A DNA stretch of 64,000 bases from Bradyrhizobium nitroreducens (lineage in GTDB: Bacteria > Pseudomonadota > Alphaproteobacteria > Rhizobiales > Xanthobacteraceae): contig NZ_LFJC01000003.1 in the NCBI RefSeq assembly GCF_002776695.1, positions 3,327,784 through 3,391,783 on the forward strand, given 5' to 3'. Each line of letters begins with the position of its first letter. Within the stretch, counting starts at the first letter, position 1. Under the pieces are notes generated by a model. It had not been told where the DNA came from, did no database searches, and saw only the letters and a list, made by a program, of their open reading frames with translations. Below are positions 34,392 to 43,824 of this stretch, one piece after another. Made by a program: the position numbers and the translations under genes.

Positions 34392-35678
34392 ATGAAGGCC
34401 AAAGTAGCTTTTTTCTTCTTGCTCGTAGTGGCTGCATTTCTTGGGGCGGTCGTCGCTGCGCAGCGTTCGCCGGTCTTCCAGGCGCTTCGCGGCAATTGGG
34501 ATTTTGTCAAATCCGTACAGCGCGAAACCGGCACGTACTATCGCCTAAGAGTAAAGCTGACCTATAAAGGTGAACCGCAGGACTTCGATATCGTGGTCAC
34601 TTGCGGCGGACGTCAAATCAATTACGCGGATGGTGGCCGCACGTCAGAGCTTGGGGTCACGCCGAGCGTCTTCGGACGCCGAATGAGCGATGGCAAAGGA
34701 CTTGTCGTTCATCCACCGCAAGCGTGCCGTGGTGAGACAACGGAGAATGGCGGAGTTGCTCCGGACTTCTTGCCGGCTGTCATCGTCTTTGATGACGCAG
34801 AGACGTTGGCGTTCGGCACTGCCTATATGTCGGATGATGCCTACGACAGTCCGCTGTCGGACTTGAGTTTTGGCGGCGCTACGATTGAGCGAGCCGACCG
34901 CGCGGCATTCGAGCAATTTCGGCGTGAACAGCCAAATCTAGTCAAACGCACTTCATACTGGACGCGCATCGGTGCCTCAGCACTCAGGGACCGTGGCTTG
35001 TCCGCCGCCCGCATTCCAATGGGGGTTGTCTGTTTTAGCTACGCCCGCTATCGGCTCTTCGGGCAAGGGAAAGAGCGTGCGCATGAACTTTGGCCGGCCG
35101 AAAGGCCCCGGTTCTGGCTGCCCGCTACGCAGCAAGATAGCGAAGCGATCCATCCATTCACTTATGGTCGCCCCGTACTGACCGATCATGATGGGGCGAC
35201 GCCGTATCCGGCCAATCAAGTCATGCAGCATGAATTTGTATCGACGCTAGGCATGCCAAGACGCGCTCTGGACCAGCGGGAAAAGCATCCGCGATTTCTT
35301 GCCCCCTCTTATTATCCCGATATTGGCGGCTGGATCGCGCTGCCTTGGCCCCGAGACGCTGCGACACGCGGGGAATCCCTACTCCAAAACGGGCCGCATA
35401 TTGGTGCGAGCATCGATTTTCGCAGCGGAGCAACCAGAGGATTTGGGTATTGCCGACCGGTGGTCTCGGAATTTCCGACCGGTATGGAATATTCCGATCC
35501 CTACAAGAATCCGTCCATTCCATACGTACGTTTGCCGCAGGTCAACTTCATCGATGGGGTTGAAGTCTCCGGCCGGTCCAATTGGGGGATGAACGGCCCG
35601 TCATTGATCGTCGAGCGCGATGAGTTCGTCTTTAGGCCATTCATCTTCGGAGTCGCGTCGTTATGGGGCGACGTCTGA
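34392..35678 (+). CDS. large exported protein of unknown function
   Basis: 428 residues. The N-terminal hydrophobic segment (KVAFFFLLVVAAFLGAVVAAQ) is a signal peptide or anchor. The rest is globular with no motif I recognise (LTYKGEPQDFDIVVTCGGRQ; GVVCFSYARYRLFGQGKERAH). Paired cysteines (VTCGG; PQACRGE) fit a periplasmic location. It has good coding character over its whole length and stands alone. Confidence 0.68.
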   Translation: MKAKVAFFFLLVVAAFLGAVVAAQRSPVFQALRGNWDFVKSVQRETGTYYRLRVKLTYKGEPQDFDIVVTCGGRQINYADGGRTSELGVTPSVFGRRMSDGKGLVVHPPQACRGETTENGGVAPDFLPAVIVFDDAETLAFGTAYMSDDAYDSPLSDLSFGGATIERADRAAFEQFRREQPNLVKRTSYWTRIGASALRDRGLSAARIPMGVVCFSYARYRLFGQGKERAHELWPAERPRFWLPATQQDSEAIHPFTYGRPVLTDHDGATPYPANQVMQHEFVSTLGMPRRALDQREKHPRFLAPSYYPDIGGWIALPWPRDAATRGESLLQNGPHIGASIDFRSGATRGFGYCRPVVSEFPTGMEYSDPYKNPSIPYVRLPQVNFIDGVEVSGRSNWGMNGPSLIVERDEFVFRPFIFGVASLWGDV

Positions 35679-35856
35679 GGTTGGCAAAGAGCCATACTGT
35701 CGTCCGCATTTGGCCCTTACGTGACCTCTGGCGCCGTCCGCTCATGCGCCGCTATTGGCGGACAAGCCGACATCAGGCAGTCGCAGCTGCGCTTCCTCTG
35801 CAAACACAGCGACGTTCTCGCAGACCAGCCCGCCGATTTTGACAGGATGGCCCAAG

Positions 35857-36660
35857 TCAACTTTGAGCCCGGTGCGCTAATGACTTGCGCGGCCAATGTG
35901 CAGCACCACGGGCAAAGCCGGGCGGAAGCACGATGCCGGCCAGGCCGGCTTCATAGTGGCCAGCGCGTGCCTCAGTGCGCGACACGACAATCTCACGCTG
36001 CTCAAGGCGCGGAGTGTCGAAACGCTGTTCATGATGAACCCAGCGAGGCTCTTCCTTGATGACGTTACCATCAGCGCTGGTTCGCACGGGAAGCACATCC
36101 CCGTTCGCGAACACCCAGCACTGCTGCACCTCGCGACGCTCGCTCGCTTGCCGACCCGGGCGCTGACGGTGCGCGGCGTCGATACTGCGCACAGGCTCGA
36201 AGCCCGGTGCGCGACGGCCAGCTTCGTTAACCGCGCTCGCCTCGGCGTCGATCTCGCCGAGCCGCGCGATGATCTCGGCGAGCTTTGCAGCCGTAGCGTC
36301 GTACTCGCGAAGCAAGGCAACTGCCCCAACCTCAACATCATTGCGCGCATTCTTGACGCGCTGGCGGAAGCGTTCTGCCTCGGCTTGCTTCTCGACCGCC
36401 GCTTCGGTAGCGAGCGCTTCGGCGTGCGCCTTTTCAAGATCAGCGAGGCGGGCGGCAGCCCGGTCTGCAGCCCGCCGGTGCACCTCATATTCTGCTTCGG
36501 CTTTCTGATGGGTAGCATCGTCCATCAAGCCGAGACCGGCCAGCGCTGCGCCGCGCTTGGCAAGAGCAGCGTCATGCTCGGCGCGCGCCTTCTCAATTTC
36601 GGCAGAGATATTGGTGGAAGTAATCGGCTTCTTGCCAAAGAGGGACTTCAGAATGCTCAT
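35857..36660 (-). CDS. coiled-coil protein of phage/island type
   Basis: 267 residues from ATG 36660 (MSILKSLFGKKPITST). Residues about 20-150 are alanine-, glutamate- and arginine-rich coiled coil (EIEKARAEHDAALAKRGAAL; AADRAAARLADLEKAHAEAL). The C-terminal third is different (CWVFANGDVLPVRTSADGNV). Last gene of a three-gene unit led by an HTH gene at 37146. Similar proteins occur in prophages, but I cannot name the function. Confidence 0.6.
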   Translation of the reverse strand: MSILKSLFGKKPITSTNISAEIEKARAEHDAALAKRGAALAGLGLMDDATHQKAEAEYEVHRRAADRAAARLADLEKAHAEALATEAAVEKQAEAERFRQRVKNARNDVEVGAVALLREYDATAAKLAEIIARLGEIDAEASAVNEAGRRAPGFEPVRSIDAAHRQRPGRQASERREVQQCWVFANGDVLPVRTSADGNVIKEEPRWVHHEQRFDTPRLEQREIVVSRTEARAGHYEAGLAGIVLPPGFARGAAHWPRKSLAHRAQS

Positions 36661-36685
36661 TGTGCTTGATCTCAAGGGGGGTGAA

Positions 36686-36970
36686 TCAGCGCCGCCAGTA
36701 GTCGGCAACGGCTTCCGCGCCGGGGTCTCGCGGTGCGACGTCCGATGCTTTCGGGGTAGGCTTCGGAGCGAGCTTCGGTGCGCTGGTCGCGAATGCTTCA
36801 TGAGCGCCGAGCCAGCGGTGATAGGCGACATGCTCGCGGCTCTCGGCGAACATCAGATTGTGCGCGATTCCGTGCTGGACGTTGAAACGCTCGGCCGCAA
36901 GCTGCCGCTGAGCCGTTGCGTAATCTGCGGACGCCGCCTTGAGGTCGGCGAGAAGCTTGGCTCGGCTCAT
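36686..36970 (-). CDS. small helical protein, function unknown
   Basis: 94 residues from ATG 36970, which overlaps the stop of the upstream HTH gene (ATGA). Begins MSRAKLLADLKAASADYATA and is helical, with a proline-rich end (APKLAPKPTPKAS). Second gene of the unit that ends with the coiled-coil gene at 35857, 25 bp downstream. Confidence 0.6.
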   Translation of the reverse strand: MSRAKLLADLKAASADYATAQRQLAAERFNVQHGIAHNLMFAESREHVAYHRWLGAHEAFATSAPKLAPKPTPKASDVAPRDPGAEAVADYWRR

Positions 36971-37146
36971 TGGGCATCTCCACCGCTTGCGAGCCAGACT
37001 TGAAGCTGATCGGCCGGATATGCAGGTCGGTCGCCAATTAACAAGAACGGAGGGCCATCGCCACGCTTGGCGAGGTTGCGGAGAGTCTTCGCGCAACGGC
37101 CGATCCGCTTTGCGGCCTGGGTGCGCGAGAGATAGACGTTAGACAT
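36967..37146 (-). CDS. excisionase/MerR-like HTH protein
   Basis: 59 residues from ATG 37146: SNVYLSRTQAAKRIGRCAKT followed by LRNLAKRGDGPPFLLIGDRPAYPADQLQVWL. This is the HTH_17/AlpA-Xis layout: a helix-turn-helix, a small wing with basic residues, and a final tryptophan helix. A candidate excisionase or operon regulator. Stop and next start overlap by 4 bp. Confidence 0.75.
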   Translation of the reverse strand: MSNVYLSRTQAAKRIGRCAKTLRNLAKRGDGPPFLLIGDRPAYPADQLQVWLASGGDAQ

Positions 37147-37297
37147 GGGCATCCATCTGAAAAAATGACCGGTGCATCTGGCTACCAAACACACCGGCCA
37201 AGGCTGGCGAACGGCGTTACTTGGTGTGGAGGAGAACCAAGCAACGAGAGCAGTATGGGAAAACCAGGGGCGTTCGTCGGGACCGTTCCGGTATCCC

Positions 37298-37822
37298 TTA
37301 GGCCACTTTACGGCGGCGCTTCTGGTTGTCGTTGGCGGGGATGCGAGCGAGGCGCGCTTCATGCTCGGCCAAAATGGCGGCGCGCTCGTCCGCCCGCATG
37401 CGGAGAAGCTTCTGCTCGACGCCGATATCAATCAGAGCGGCCCAGGTTTGCGGAATATTCATACGCATCTTGAGGGCTAGCGCGGTGAGTTCGCCCGCGA
37501 GTTCGGGATGGTCGAGCACTTCAAGAGTGGCGACGGGGACAAGGCCGAACCCGAGCGTTGCCAGGGCCGCTTCAATGCTCTCTAAGCCGGGGCGATTCTT
37601 CTTTCTCCAAGCCTTCAGCGTGGCCCTACGCACGCCGCTGCGCTCTTCCAGCGAGTCGTAAGTCACTCGTTGGCGGGCCATCTCGGCGAAGACAAGTCTC
37701 GCGAACGGTCCGACGCGCTCGGGCATCGAGACGGTGCGCGGATTTCTGCGTCGCTTCCGGGTGGAGGGTGAAATGGGCGAAGCGCGGAAATCGGGCGGAT
37801 ACAGCGGACTAGTATCGGGCAT
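37298..37822 (-). CDS. XRE-like regulator
   Basis: 174 residues. The central region (ARLVFAEMARQRVTYDSLEERSGVRRATLKAW) is a helix-turn-helix, followed by IEAALATLGFGLVPV, common in phage-type repressors. The basic N-terminal extension and the lysine-arginine C-terminus are of unknown use. It lies 151 bp upstream of the Xis-like operon on the same strand and may control it. Confidence 0.65.
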   Translation of the reverse strand: MPDTSPLYPPDFRASPISPSTRKRRRNPRTVSMPERVGPFARLVFAEMARQRVTYDSLEERSGVRRATLKAWRKKNRPGLESIEAALATLGFGLVPVATLEVLDHPELAGELTALALKMRMNIPQTWAALIDIGVEQKLLRMRADERAAILAEHEARLARIPANDNQKRRRKVA

Positions 37823-38220
37823 CGGGGCGTCCTGAAGGCGATTGAACTGCCTTTAGGGTCGGATAATGGGCTACTTCGCTACAGCCCAAAGCAATCACCC
37901 CTCGCGCATTGTTCCACATCAGCGGGCGACGTCGTGCGAGAACAACAACTCAGTTTGGAAAAATTGTGCCTGGTAAACCCGGGCGGTTGCACGTCACCCG
38001 CATGGGGAAGCGCCCCGGAAGGACCCAAAGTGACCTGCAAATGATAGCGGGCCGACCGATGTCCGCTTTTCACCCAACAGTAGCGCAACGGCGAATTTTA
38101 CCCCGAGTCGCAGATGGGCCAATTACCGATGTCGAGCCCCTCTCAGTCCATTTCCTAACGGACGCCGACCGCGCAAAAGCAAGATGCGATTTTCTCGGCT
38201 CCAAGTTCGTCGCAACTGAC
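37823..38220. other. intergenic, no gene seen
   Basis: 398 bp between the regulator and the serine recombinase end. It includes GATGTCCGCTTTTCACCC near 38058, a further weak variant of the interspersed motif. No supported gene. Confidence 0.5.
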
Positions 38221-39795
38221 CTATCGACAAACGCGACGAATGAGCGATTTAGCAAGCGCAGAGAAAGTTTTGAAACGTTCGATCTTGCGAGCGCGGAGCG
38301 TCTCCTCAGACAGCCACAAATGAGGACCTCCCGGAGGAGGAACGCGGAGTAGTAAATAGTCGAGAATACTTGCGTTATTCTCGCCCATTCTGATCGCCGC
38401 TATCCAACCTGAATGCCATCGAACGCGGTGGCGCATACCCCAACGCACCTTGCCGTCGTAGTTGCGCCATTTAGCCAAGCCGAAGTGAACGCGCACAATC
38501 TCGTCCACCAGCAAGCTCCCACTTGACGACTCAATCGTGACACTGGCACCAGCCTTCTCAAGAAGCTCCCGAAGCTGCACAGCATGCCCGATGTTCATAT
38601 CGAGCCACTGCTGGTGGGCGGTAAGATCCGTCCAGTGTTTATTGTTCTCGCGATAGTCGATTAGTCGGTAAAGGTTTTGAAGGCTACCGAAGTGCTTATA
38701 ATAGGTGCCGCTGTGTGGAAGCGTCGGAGCTTGATTAATAATCTTGGCGCTGAGTTTGCCTTTCTTCAGAAGTACTTTGCGCACCCGCCGCAGCATCTCG
38801 TCTTCTGAAATCTTGACGTGCCATTCATCCATGATCTTGTTCGCGCGTATAAACGCAGCCTTATCGATAATGGGCGTGATGCAGCCCTCGCTCCTTATCC
38901 AATGCTCTTTTGGATTGTGCCTTCGCTTCGTGCCTAGTTTTTCCGTCGAACGATTGTAGACGTAGTTGCCGATGAATGCTTCGTTTTTTAGAATAGCGCC
39001 TACAAGCTTATTACTCCAGAGTCGGCCGTTATGTGTCGCCACTCCTTCCTGATTTAGTTCTTTCGCGATTTTCCATTGAGACTTTCCTCCAACAAAATCA
39101 TCGAAAATCCTCTTAATGATTGCGGTTTGCTCGGTCGGTCCTGGACGTAGTTTCACTCGGTCTGTAGCCAAGCATTTGCGTTCACCGGGCTTGAGAACTC
39201 CTTTGACCTGATCGTGGTCATCCACCAAGAAACGCTCCAAGCCAAAACCGGCCGAGCCGCCCATTTTGAATCCGATCCTAGCCAACCGCGAGGTCCCAGC
39301 AAAAACCTTTGCCGATAGCTCGCGGCTGTACTCGGCCGCCATGACCCGCTTGATGTTCTTCAAAATATTGGAAAGAAGGCTTCCGTCGTTATCAAACTGC
39401 TCCGCGCAGTATGCGACCTTAACCCCCGCCTTTTTGCAGATGAACTCATAATGCGCGCTTTCGTCTGCGTCTTGAAAGCGCCCCCAACGGCTGACGTCAA
39501 AGACTAGAATATTGCCAAAATCTATCTGATCTGAGCTAACGTCAGCGATCAACTGAGTAAGGCCCATCCTGTTCTTAATCAGCAAGCCGCTTTCACCTTC
39601 ATCGCGATAGGTGCGCACAATTGAGAGCCCGTGAAGCTGTGCGTAGGCAGCAATGACCACAGCTTGATTCTCAATCGAATATTTTTGGTAGTCAGTGGAC
39701 ATACGGACGTACTGCGCGGCCCGTTGCGCTTTTTGCGTCTGAGGTAGACTCCCCCTACGAGCAACAAGCGCGCGCTGCTCCGGCACTGCTGGCAC
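38221..39795 (-). CDS. large serine recombinase
   Basis: 524 residues. The resolvase domain (about 25-165) has QYVRMSTDYQKYSIENQ with the catalytic serine, and DVSRWGRFQDADESAHYEF. The Recombinase domain (about 180-300) has GFGLERFLVDD ... IIKRIFDDFVGGKSQWKIAKELN and GRLWSNKLVGAILKNEAFIGNYVYNR. The C-terminal 220 residues are long and lack the usual zinc ribbon cysteines. Such enzymes integrate phages and islands between short att sites. Boundaries of an element moved by it were not found, so it could be resident cargo or the integrase of an inner insertion. Confidence 0.88.
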   Translation of the reverse strand: MPAVPEQRALVARRGSLPQTQKAQRAAQYVRMSTDYQKYSIENQAVVIAAYAQLHGLSIVRTYRDEGESGLLIKNRMGLTQLIADVSSDQIDFGNILVFDVSRWGRFQDADESAHYEFICKKAGVKVAYCAEQFDNDGSLLSNILKNIKRVMAAEYSRELSAKVFAGTSRLARIGFKMGGSAGFGLERFLVDDHDQVKGVLKPGERKCLATDRVKLRPGPTEQTAIIKRIFDDFVGGKSQWKIAKELNQEGVATHNGRLWSNKLVGAILKNEAFIGNYVYNRSTEKLGTKRRHNPKEHWIRSEGCITPIIDKAAFIRANKIMDEWHVKISEDEMLRRVRKVLLKKGKLSAKIINQAPTLPHSGTYYKHFGSLQNLYRLIDYRENNKHWTDLTAHQQWLDMNIGHAVQLRELLEKAGASVTIESSSGSLLVDEIVRVHFGLAKWRNYDGKVRWGMRHRVRWHSGWIAAIRMGENNASILDYLLLRVPPPGGPHLWLSEETLRARKIERFKTFSALAKSLIRRVCR

Positions 39796-40139
39796 TCCGC
39801 TGCGCGATATCGGGTTTATCTATACAGCTTTGCTGCCGGCAGCGCCACTGGAAACGCCCTCTGGCTCCATAAGCCATCAAACACGTCGGCGCGAAGGTGA
39901 TGAAACTGGACCATCGGCGCTTGGTGCGAAATCGCAGGACACTAAAACTGTTCTCCGGAAATCTGTCGCGCCAACAGGCGTCTGTCGCCATCCATTGTAC
40001 CGAGCGTTGGCGCGTCAGCGGTGAAGAATCCTGACAGCCGTTAGCGTGCTTAGCGTCACGAGTTGCAATCCAAGAAGGATACCTCAAACAGGAGCCCGCG
40101 AGCACACATCGTGCGGTGCACGGAAGATGCGACGCTCTA
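39796..40139. other. intergenic, no gene seen
   Basis: 344 bp between the recombinase and the HipB-like gene. A hipA toxin gene would be expected here on the minus strand. Frames are broken by stops and only a weak resemblance (RAFPVALP) is seen. Confidence 0.45.
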
Positions 40140-40391
40140 TTAGAAAAGATCCTCGATCGCTTTGGCCGAACCCTTGGTGCGTGGACGGATGATGATCTCC
40201 AGATCGAGTGCGGCCAAGGCATCCGTAAGCGTGCGTATTTGTGTCGCTGGTTCGCCGGCTTCTAGCTTCGAGATGGTCGCTTGACGCGCATGCATCTTAT
40301 CACCCAAGGCACCCTGGGTAAGACGTTTCATCCGGCGGTGCCGTCTAATGGCAGCACCAAGTTGCTGTGGGGAGCGGGCGATTATATCCAT
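40140..40391 (-). CDS. HipB-like XRE antitoxin/regulator without HipA
   Basis: 83 residues from ATG 40391: SPQQLGAAIRRHRRMKRLTQ, then LGDKMHARQATISKLEAGEPATQIRTLTDALAALDLEIIIRPR. It is the HipB form of the XRE fold (TQGALGDKMHARQATISKLE). HipB normally neutralises a HipA kinase encoded just downstream. Here that space has no intact frame, so this is an orphan regulator. One degenerate interspersed motif sits about 105 bp upstream. Confidence 0.8.
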   Translation of the reverse strand: MDIIARSPQQLGAAIRRHRRMKRLTQGALGDKMHARQATISKLEAGEPATQIRTLTDALAALDLEIIIRPRTKGSAKAIEDLF

Positions 40392-40621
40392 CGGGCAGCC
40401 AATACGCGAAAGCGTATAAAATGACATTATACGCGGATGCGCATAATGAGGGTCGATTGGTCTCTTTCTCTTCCATGTCATTCATCTATCAGTATCCGCT
40501 TTGGGTCAAAAGCACCGGTCTGAACGGCGCCCTATCACTTCCGGTGTGCCCCCGATCGCTGACCATATCTGGGCCAAGCCGGACTTCGCCATCGGGCCAG
40601 AAGTGGAAGCGATGCCGGCTC

Positions 40622-41332
40622 TCATCGTGGCTCTCTCAGATGCCATTCGCCATTCCGGCGCTCGACAGAGCAGGAGACCCATCGTTGGGGCTCACTCAAC
40701 GACGACGCAAGAAGTTTGACGCGAGTGTTTCCTTCCCAGCCAGCAAATTCATAGAGCCATTGCCCATCGTCCGGCGTGCGATAGTGCCACTCCTTGAGAG
40801 ATGGATTGGATACGCTCGGAACGATGTCCATTCCGTTGGGAGGTCCAGCGGGACCTACAGACGAGGCGACGGATACGAGCCAGCGTCTGTCCGGCGAATA
40901 GTGTGGGGGTGCAACGATTGCTATGCCGTCACCCGTGTCGGCCCTTACGAGGAGCCAACTCGCACCTTCCCAATAATCAACTTCGATCAAGATAAGGTCG
41001 TGCTCGGGAAAATACCCCGTCAGTTGATACTTGACGCAGTCGTCAGCGCCGTCGGACTGACACTTCGCTTCCTCGTTGAGATAAATTCTCGTCTTCCCGT
41101 TCCTGAACTTCAACTGCAAGCCAGGGCCGACGCGCTGGGCCAGCTCGCCAACCTGCGCCAGACACGTTTTCTCCGAGCGGTCAATTTCGCCGACGCCCTG
41201 GTCGCCGATACAGCGGCCCTCCTGCGACGGAAGATCAGAAAAGGAATAAGGAACGCCAGCAGATGCATTCGCACCAAACAGGAGAGATGCGACCGCTGTG
41301 GCTATTGCAAGCCATGTCAGGGAAACCTTCAT
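40622..41332 (-). CDS. exported protein of unknown function
   Basis: 236 residues with signal peptide MKVSLTWLAIATAVASLLFG...NASA. The mature part holds cysteines (GRCIGDQG, KTCLAQV, AKCQSDGADDCVKY) suggesting disulphides, and a beta-rich body (RKYLVSVASS-like RRWLVSVASSVG; WVSCSVERRNGEWHL). No enzyme motif recognised. Confidence 0.68.
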   Translation of the reverse strand: MKVSLTWLAIATAVASLLFGANASAGVPYSFSDLPSQEGRCIGDQGVGEIDRSEKTCLAQVGELAQRVGPGLQLKFRNGKTRIYLNEEAKCQSDGADDCVKYQLTGYFPEHDLILIEVDYWEGASWLLVRADTGDGIAIVAPPHYSPDRRWLVSVASSVGPAGPPNGMDIVPSVSNPSLKEWHYRTPDDGQWLYEFAGWEGNTRVKLLASSLSEPQRWVSCSVERRNGEWHLREPR

Positions 41333-41530
41333 CGCCCGCGTCCGTCAAAGCCTGGAATTGATGGCAAAAAAACCGTTCTGGTCAAGTTAACAGCCTGGGG
41401 CAAAATTACCGAACCCACGATTTCGTCTACGGGTCAATCGCGACGGTCGTGCCGGGTTTAAGTTAGGTCCGGTCTACCCCTGACCACCGACAGATCCTCG
41501 GCCGTGGGCTGAGGCAAGAAGTAAAGCTGC

Positions 41531-41929
41531 TCACCCCCAATCACGAAAGGGACCTTCGGGACGGCACTTAAGCTCCCAATGGGTGTTCTCGCCGACGTTT
41601 TCATACGTCCACTCGATTTCGACGCTCTTGGTCAGCCGATCGATCCGGCCAGAGATGGTCGGCTTCCCATTCGCGTATTGGCTGCTGAACCCGACAAGCA
41701 AGGGAGTAATCTTCGTGATCGACAGGATCTTATCCTGGAACGACACTGTTTGATCGACGTCGCTCACAATGATGCTGAGATTGGAGAGGGGAGTAAATTC
41801 CAGTTCCGCTCCGGGCTTACCCACCAACCTACTCGTTCCAGTGCAGCGTAAAGTTAATTTCGAGCTTTGCTGCTGCGCATTGACGGACTGCATCGATGCA
41901 AGCAACAAGAGCACGCATGCTAGTCTCAT
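41531..41929 (-). CDS. small exported protein of unknown function
   Basis: 132 residues with signal peptide MRLACVLLLLASMQSVNAQ. The mature part (KLTLRCTGTSRLVGKPGAEL ... WELKCRPEG) has two cysteines likely bridged, and an immunoglobulin-like beta pattern. Comparable proteins occur scattered in Bradyrhizobium; function unknown. Confidence 0.65.
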   Translation of the reverse strand: MRLACVLLLLASMQSVNAQQQSSKLTLRCTGTSRLVGKPGAELEFTPLSNLSIIVSDVDQTVSFQDKILSITKITPLLVGFSSQYANGKPTISGRIDRLTKSVEIEWTYENVGENTHWELKCRPEGPFRDWG

Positions 41930-42163
41930 CGACGACAGGCCTCGTTGCTATGTCAAATGCTGTCTTCATGGGCTAGCATCATAGCTGCCGAGAACTACCG
42001 CCGCAAAGGTCCGCTACGGGTCAGAGGCTGCCGTCGACAGCCAGGATGCCCTTGGTCGGGTGATCTCTCGGAAGCGGACATCGTCGCGCTCTGGGCTGAG
42101 GTCAGCCACGGGCCACAAGCGGAAGTCCCAAATTGCTCCATCACGCACCCGGCCGGATATCGG

Positions 42164-42946
42164 TCATCGGGGCAATCTCCTGAAATCGTCATAACTGAGA
42201 TGTCTAACCTCTCGAGCATCTGGCGGCGGTTGATGGGTCGGATTGGGAAACAAATACTCAGCAACTTTGCTCGACCTCAGCCAAGGCAATCGATCTTCGA
42301 TACCATGGGTGATCGGATCGTCGGTGATCTCTATAGTAGCGCCTTTGAGGATCACACCTCGACCAAAGCTCGCAGCGAGATCGTGTGGATCGAGGAGCGC
42401 GACACTCGTCGGATCGTTCAGATTAACGAACCGGACCAATGCGGGCATGGCTTCAGGCAACAGGGCGGACTTCGGTTTGAGACGGTTCAGCTCGTCGAGG
42501 TAAGCTGCGTACTTTTCATTTAAGGAAGCGTTGGAGACATAATTGCCGCGAAATTTCTCCTGCGGGAACGGTGCCAACGAAGCATTGTAGGCGTCACCTC
42601 CTCTGCGAGACAGAACTGACGGTCTTTCGAAGGTGGAAAACAACACGCCACGCTCGCCGAGATCAACTGCGACCACCTCGCCCACCAGTTGTTCGGTCAG
42701 TGCCCATCCTTGGGCCTTGGTGAGACCACCAGGGAAGCTAATAGTGTTTTGCGTAACGGAAGAACCTGATCGTTCACCTTCAGGAGTTTCAACTACAATT
42801 GTGAGCCGTGATCGAACGACGCGAGACCGGGTCGTGCTGCCATCAAGGACAAACCAGCCGAACGCCAAAATCACCGACACAACGAACAGGCTAACCCAAA
42901 AAATCCTCAAGAGGCCTGAAATTGCTGCCTTCGCTCGCGGGGCCAT
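42164..42946 (-). CDS. membrane-anchored protein of unknown function
   Basis: 260 residues. The N-terminal membrane segment (LRIFWVSLFVVSVILAFGWFVLDG) leaves a long periplasmic part (SRLTIVVETPEGERSGSSVT ... AVDLGERGVLFSTFERPSVL). No motif recognised. It lies alone, with degenerate interspersed motifs on both sides. Confidence 0.66.
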   Translation of the reverse strand: MAPRAKAAISGLLRIFWVSLFVVSVILAFGWFVLDGSTTRSRVVRSRLTIVVETPEGERSGSSVTQNTISFPGGLTKAQGWALTEQLVGEVVAVDLGERGVLFSTFERPSVLSRRGGDAYNASLAPFPQEKFRGNYVSNASLNEKYAAYLDELNRLKPKSALLPEAMPALVRFVNLNDPTSVALLDPHDLAASFGRGVILKGATIEITDDPITHGIEDRLPWLRSSKVAEYLFPNPTHQPPPDAREVRHLSYDDFRRLPR

Positions 42947-43333
42947 TGATCCACTCAGACCTCATGTGTCATTGGTCTATAAGCTAGAAAATGGTTGTAG
43001 TAATAGTTTTCGTCAACTGAGGGCAGATAGCGTGCCCAGTTTTGAATTAAGCCATCACGATGTCCGCTTTGGGTCAAACTGCGACGTCAAACCTGTTTCA
43101 GGGCTGTTCCGGTCTACTCCGGATAGCAGACGCTGCGGTGGTTCGCGCGAAGGTCAGCGGCGGCCAGGCTGTTATCAGACTCCAACAATCGCGTGGGCCG
43201 GTCAGGTATCGCAAACTCGATAGGATTGAAGGCAGATACTCGCCTCTATGGCGAAGATGGATTCCTTTAGTCCGCTAAGGATGCCGGTTGGCGCCTTGCA
43301 CAGCGCTGAGAGAAATGCCGGTATGTTCTGATT
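42947..43333. other. intergenic with one interspersed motif
   Basis: 387 bp. GTCCGCTTTGGGTC at 43062-43075 is the best copy of the motif family. No supported gene. Confidence 0.6.
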
Positions 43334-43519
43334 CTATTTGTGGCGACTGAGTTCGGCGCGAACGAACATCGGCGAACTTGTATTAACTATCCGATCTTCA
43401 GTCACTCCATTGCGGATCTTGATCAGCGGCAGCTCAATCGAAACAACCTCCCAGTCGGAGTAGCCCTCGCTGCCGCCCTCGATCATGTGGATTTGGTAAC
43501 GCTTGCCAATTTCGAACAT
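43334..43519 (-). CDS. small protein of unknown function
   Basis: 61 residues, MFEIGKRYQIHMIEGGSEGY followed by SDWEVVSIELPLIKIRNGVTEDRIVNTSSPMFVRAEL. Looks like a small beta-barrel protein; the same type recurs in Bradyrhizobium genomes from memory, without known function. ATG 43519 is preceded by AAGGGG. Confidence 0.65.
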   Translation of the reverse strand: MFEIGKRYQIHMIEGGSEGYSDWEVVSIELPLIKIRNGVTEDRIVNTSSPMFVRAELSRHK

Positions 43520-43573
43520 CGTATATCCCCTTGAAGGTGTGGCGCCGCCGCGCGAACGACGGCGCCCGTATTG

Positions 43574-43810
43574 CTAACCTTTGATGTTGTGCGGATCGGC
43601 GCCGTAGGTCCGTTCTTCGCGGATTTGCCCGTTGCTCTTATGGAGAACAGCTTGGCCTAGTCCTCCATTATTTTGAGCGCGATGGCCGGCCTTAATAGCT
43701 GCGGCCTCGGCGGCTGCTTGCGTTCGGTGATTGGAGATCACGTTAGTGCCTCGCTCTACGGCCCAACCGTTGCCTTTGGGAACTGAGTGGAAGACTTGCC
43801 GTTTTGACAT
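43574..43810 (-). CDS. DUF2188-like protein
   Basis: 78 residues from ATG 43810: MSKRQVFHSVPKGNGWAVER ... NHRTQAAAEAAAIKAGHRAQ ... AVLHKSNGQIREERTYGADP. The GNGWAV start and the IREERTYGxDPH end are the DUF2188 pattern, a small alpha/beta fold of unknown role. An ATG at 43828 overlaps the stop of the upstream 52-residue gene (ATGA), so translation could also begin there; GGAG before 43810 favours the shorter form. Confidence 0.8.
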   Translation of the reverse strand: MSKRQVFHSVPKGNGWAVERGTNVISNHRTQAAAEAAAIKAGHRAQNNGGLGQAVLHKSNGQIREERTYGADPHNIKG

Positions 43811-43824
43811 TTCGTTTGCTCCGT

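Noticed and set aside
39755..40222. 155-codon minus-strand frame as a possible hipA
   Set aside because: Overlaps the HipB-like gene in another frame and lacks HipA motifs; only a weak RAFPVALP resemblance is seen in a third frame.
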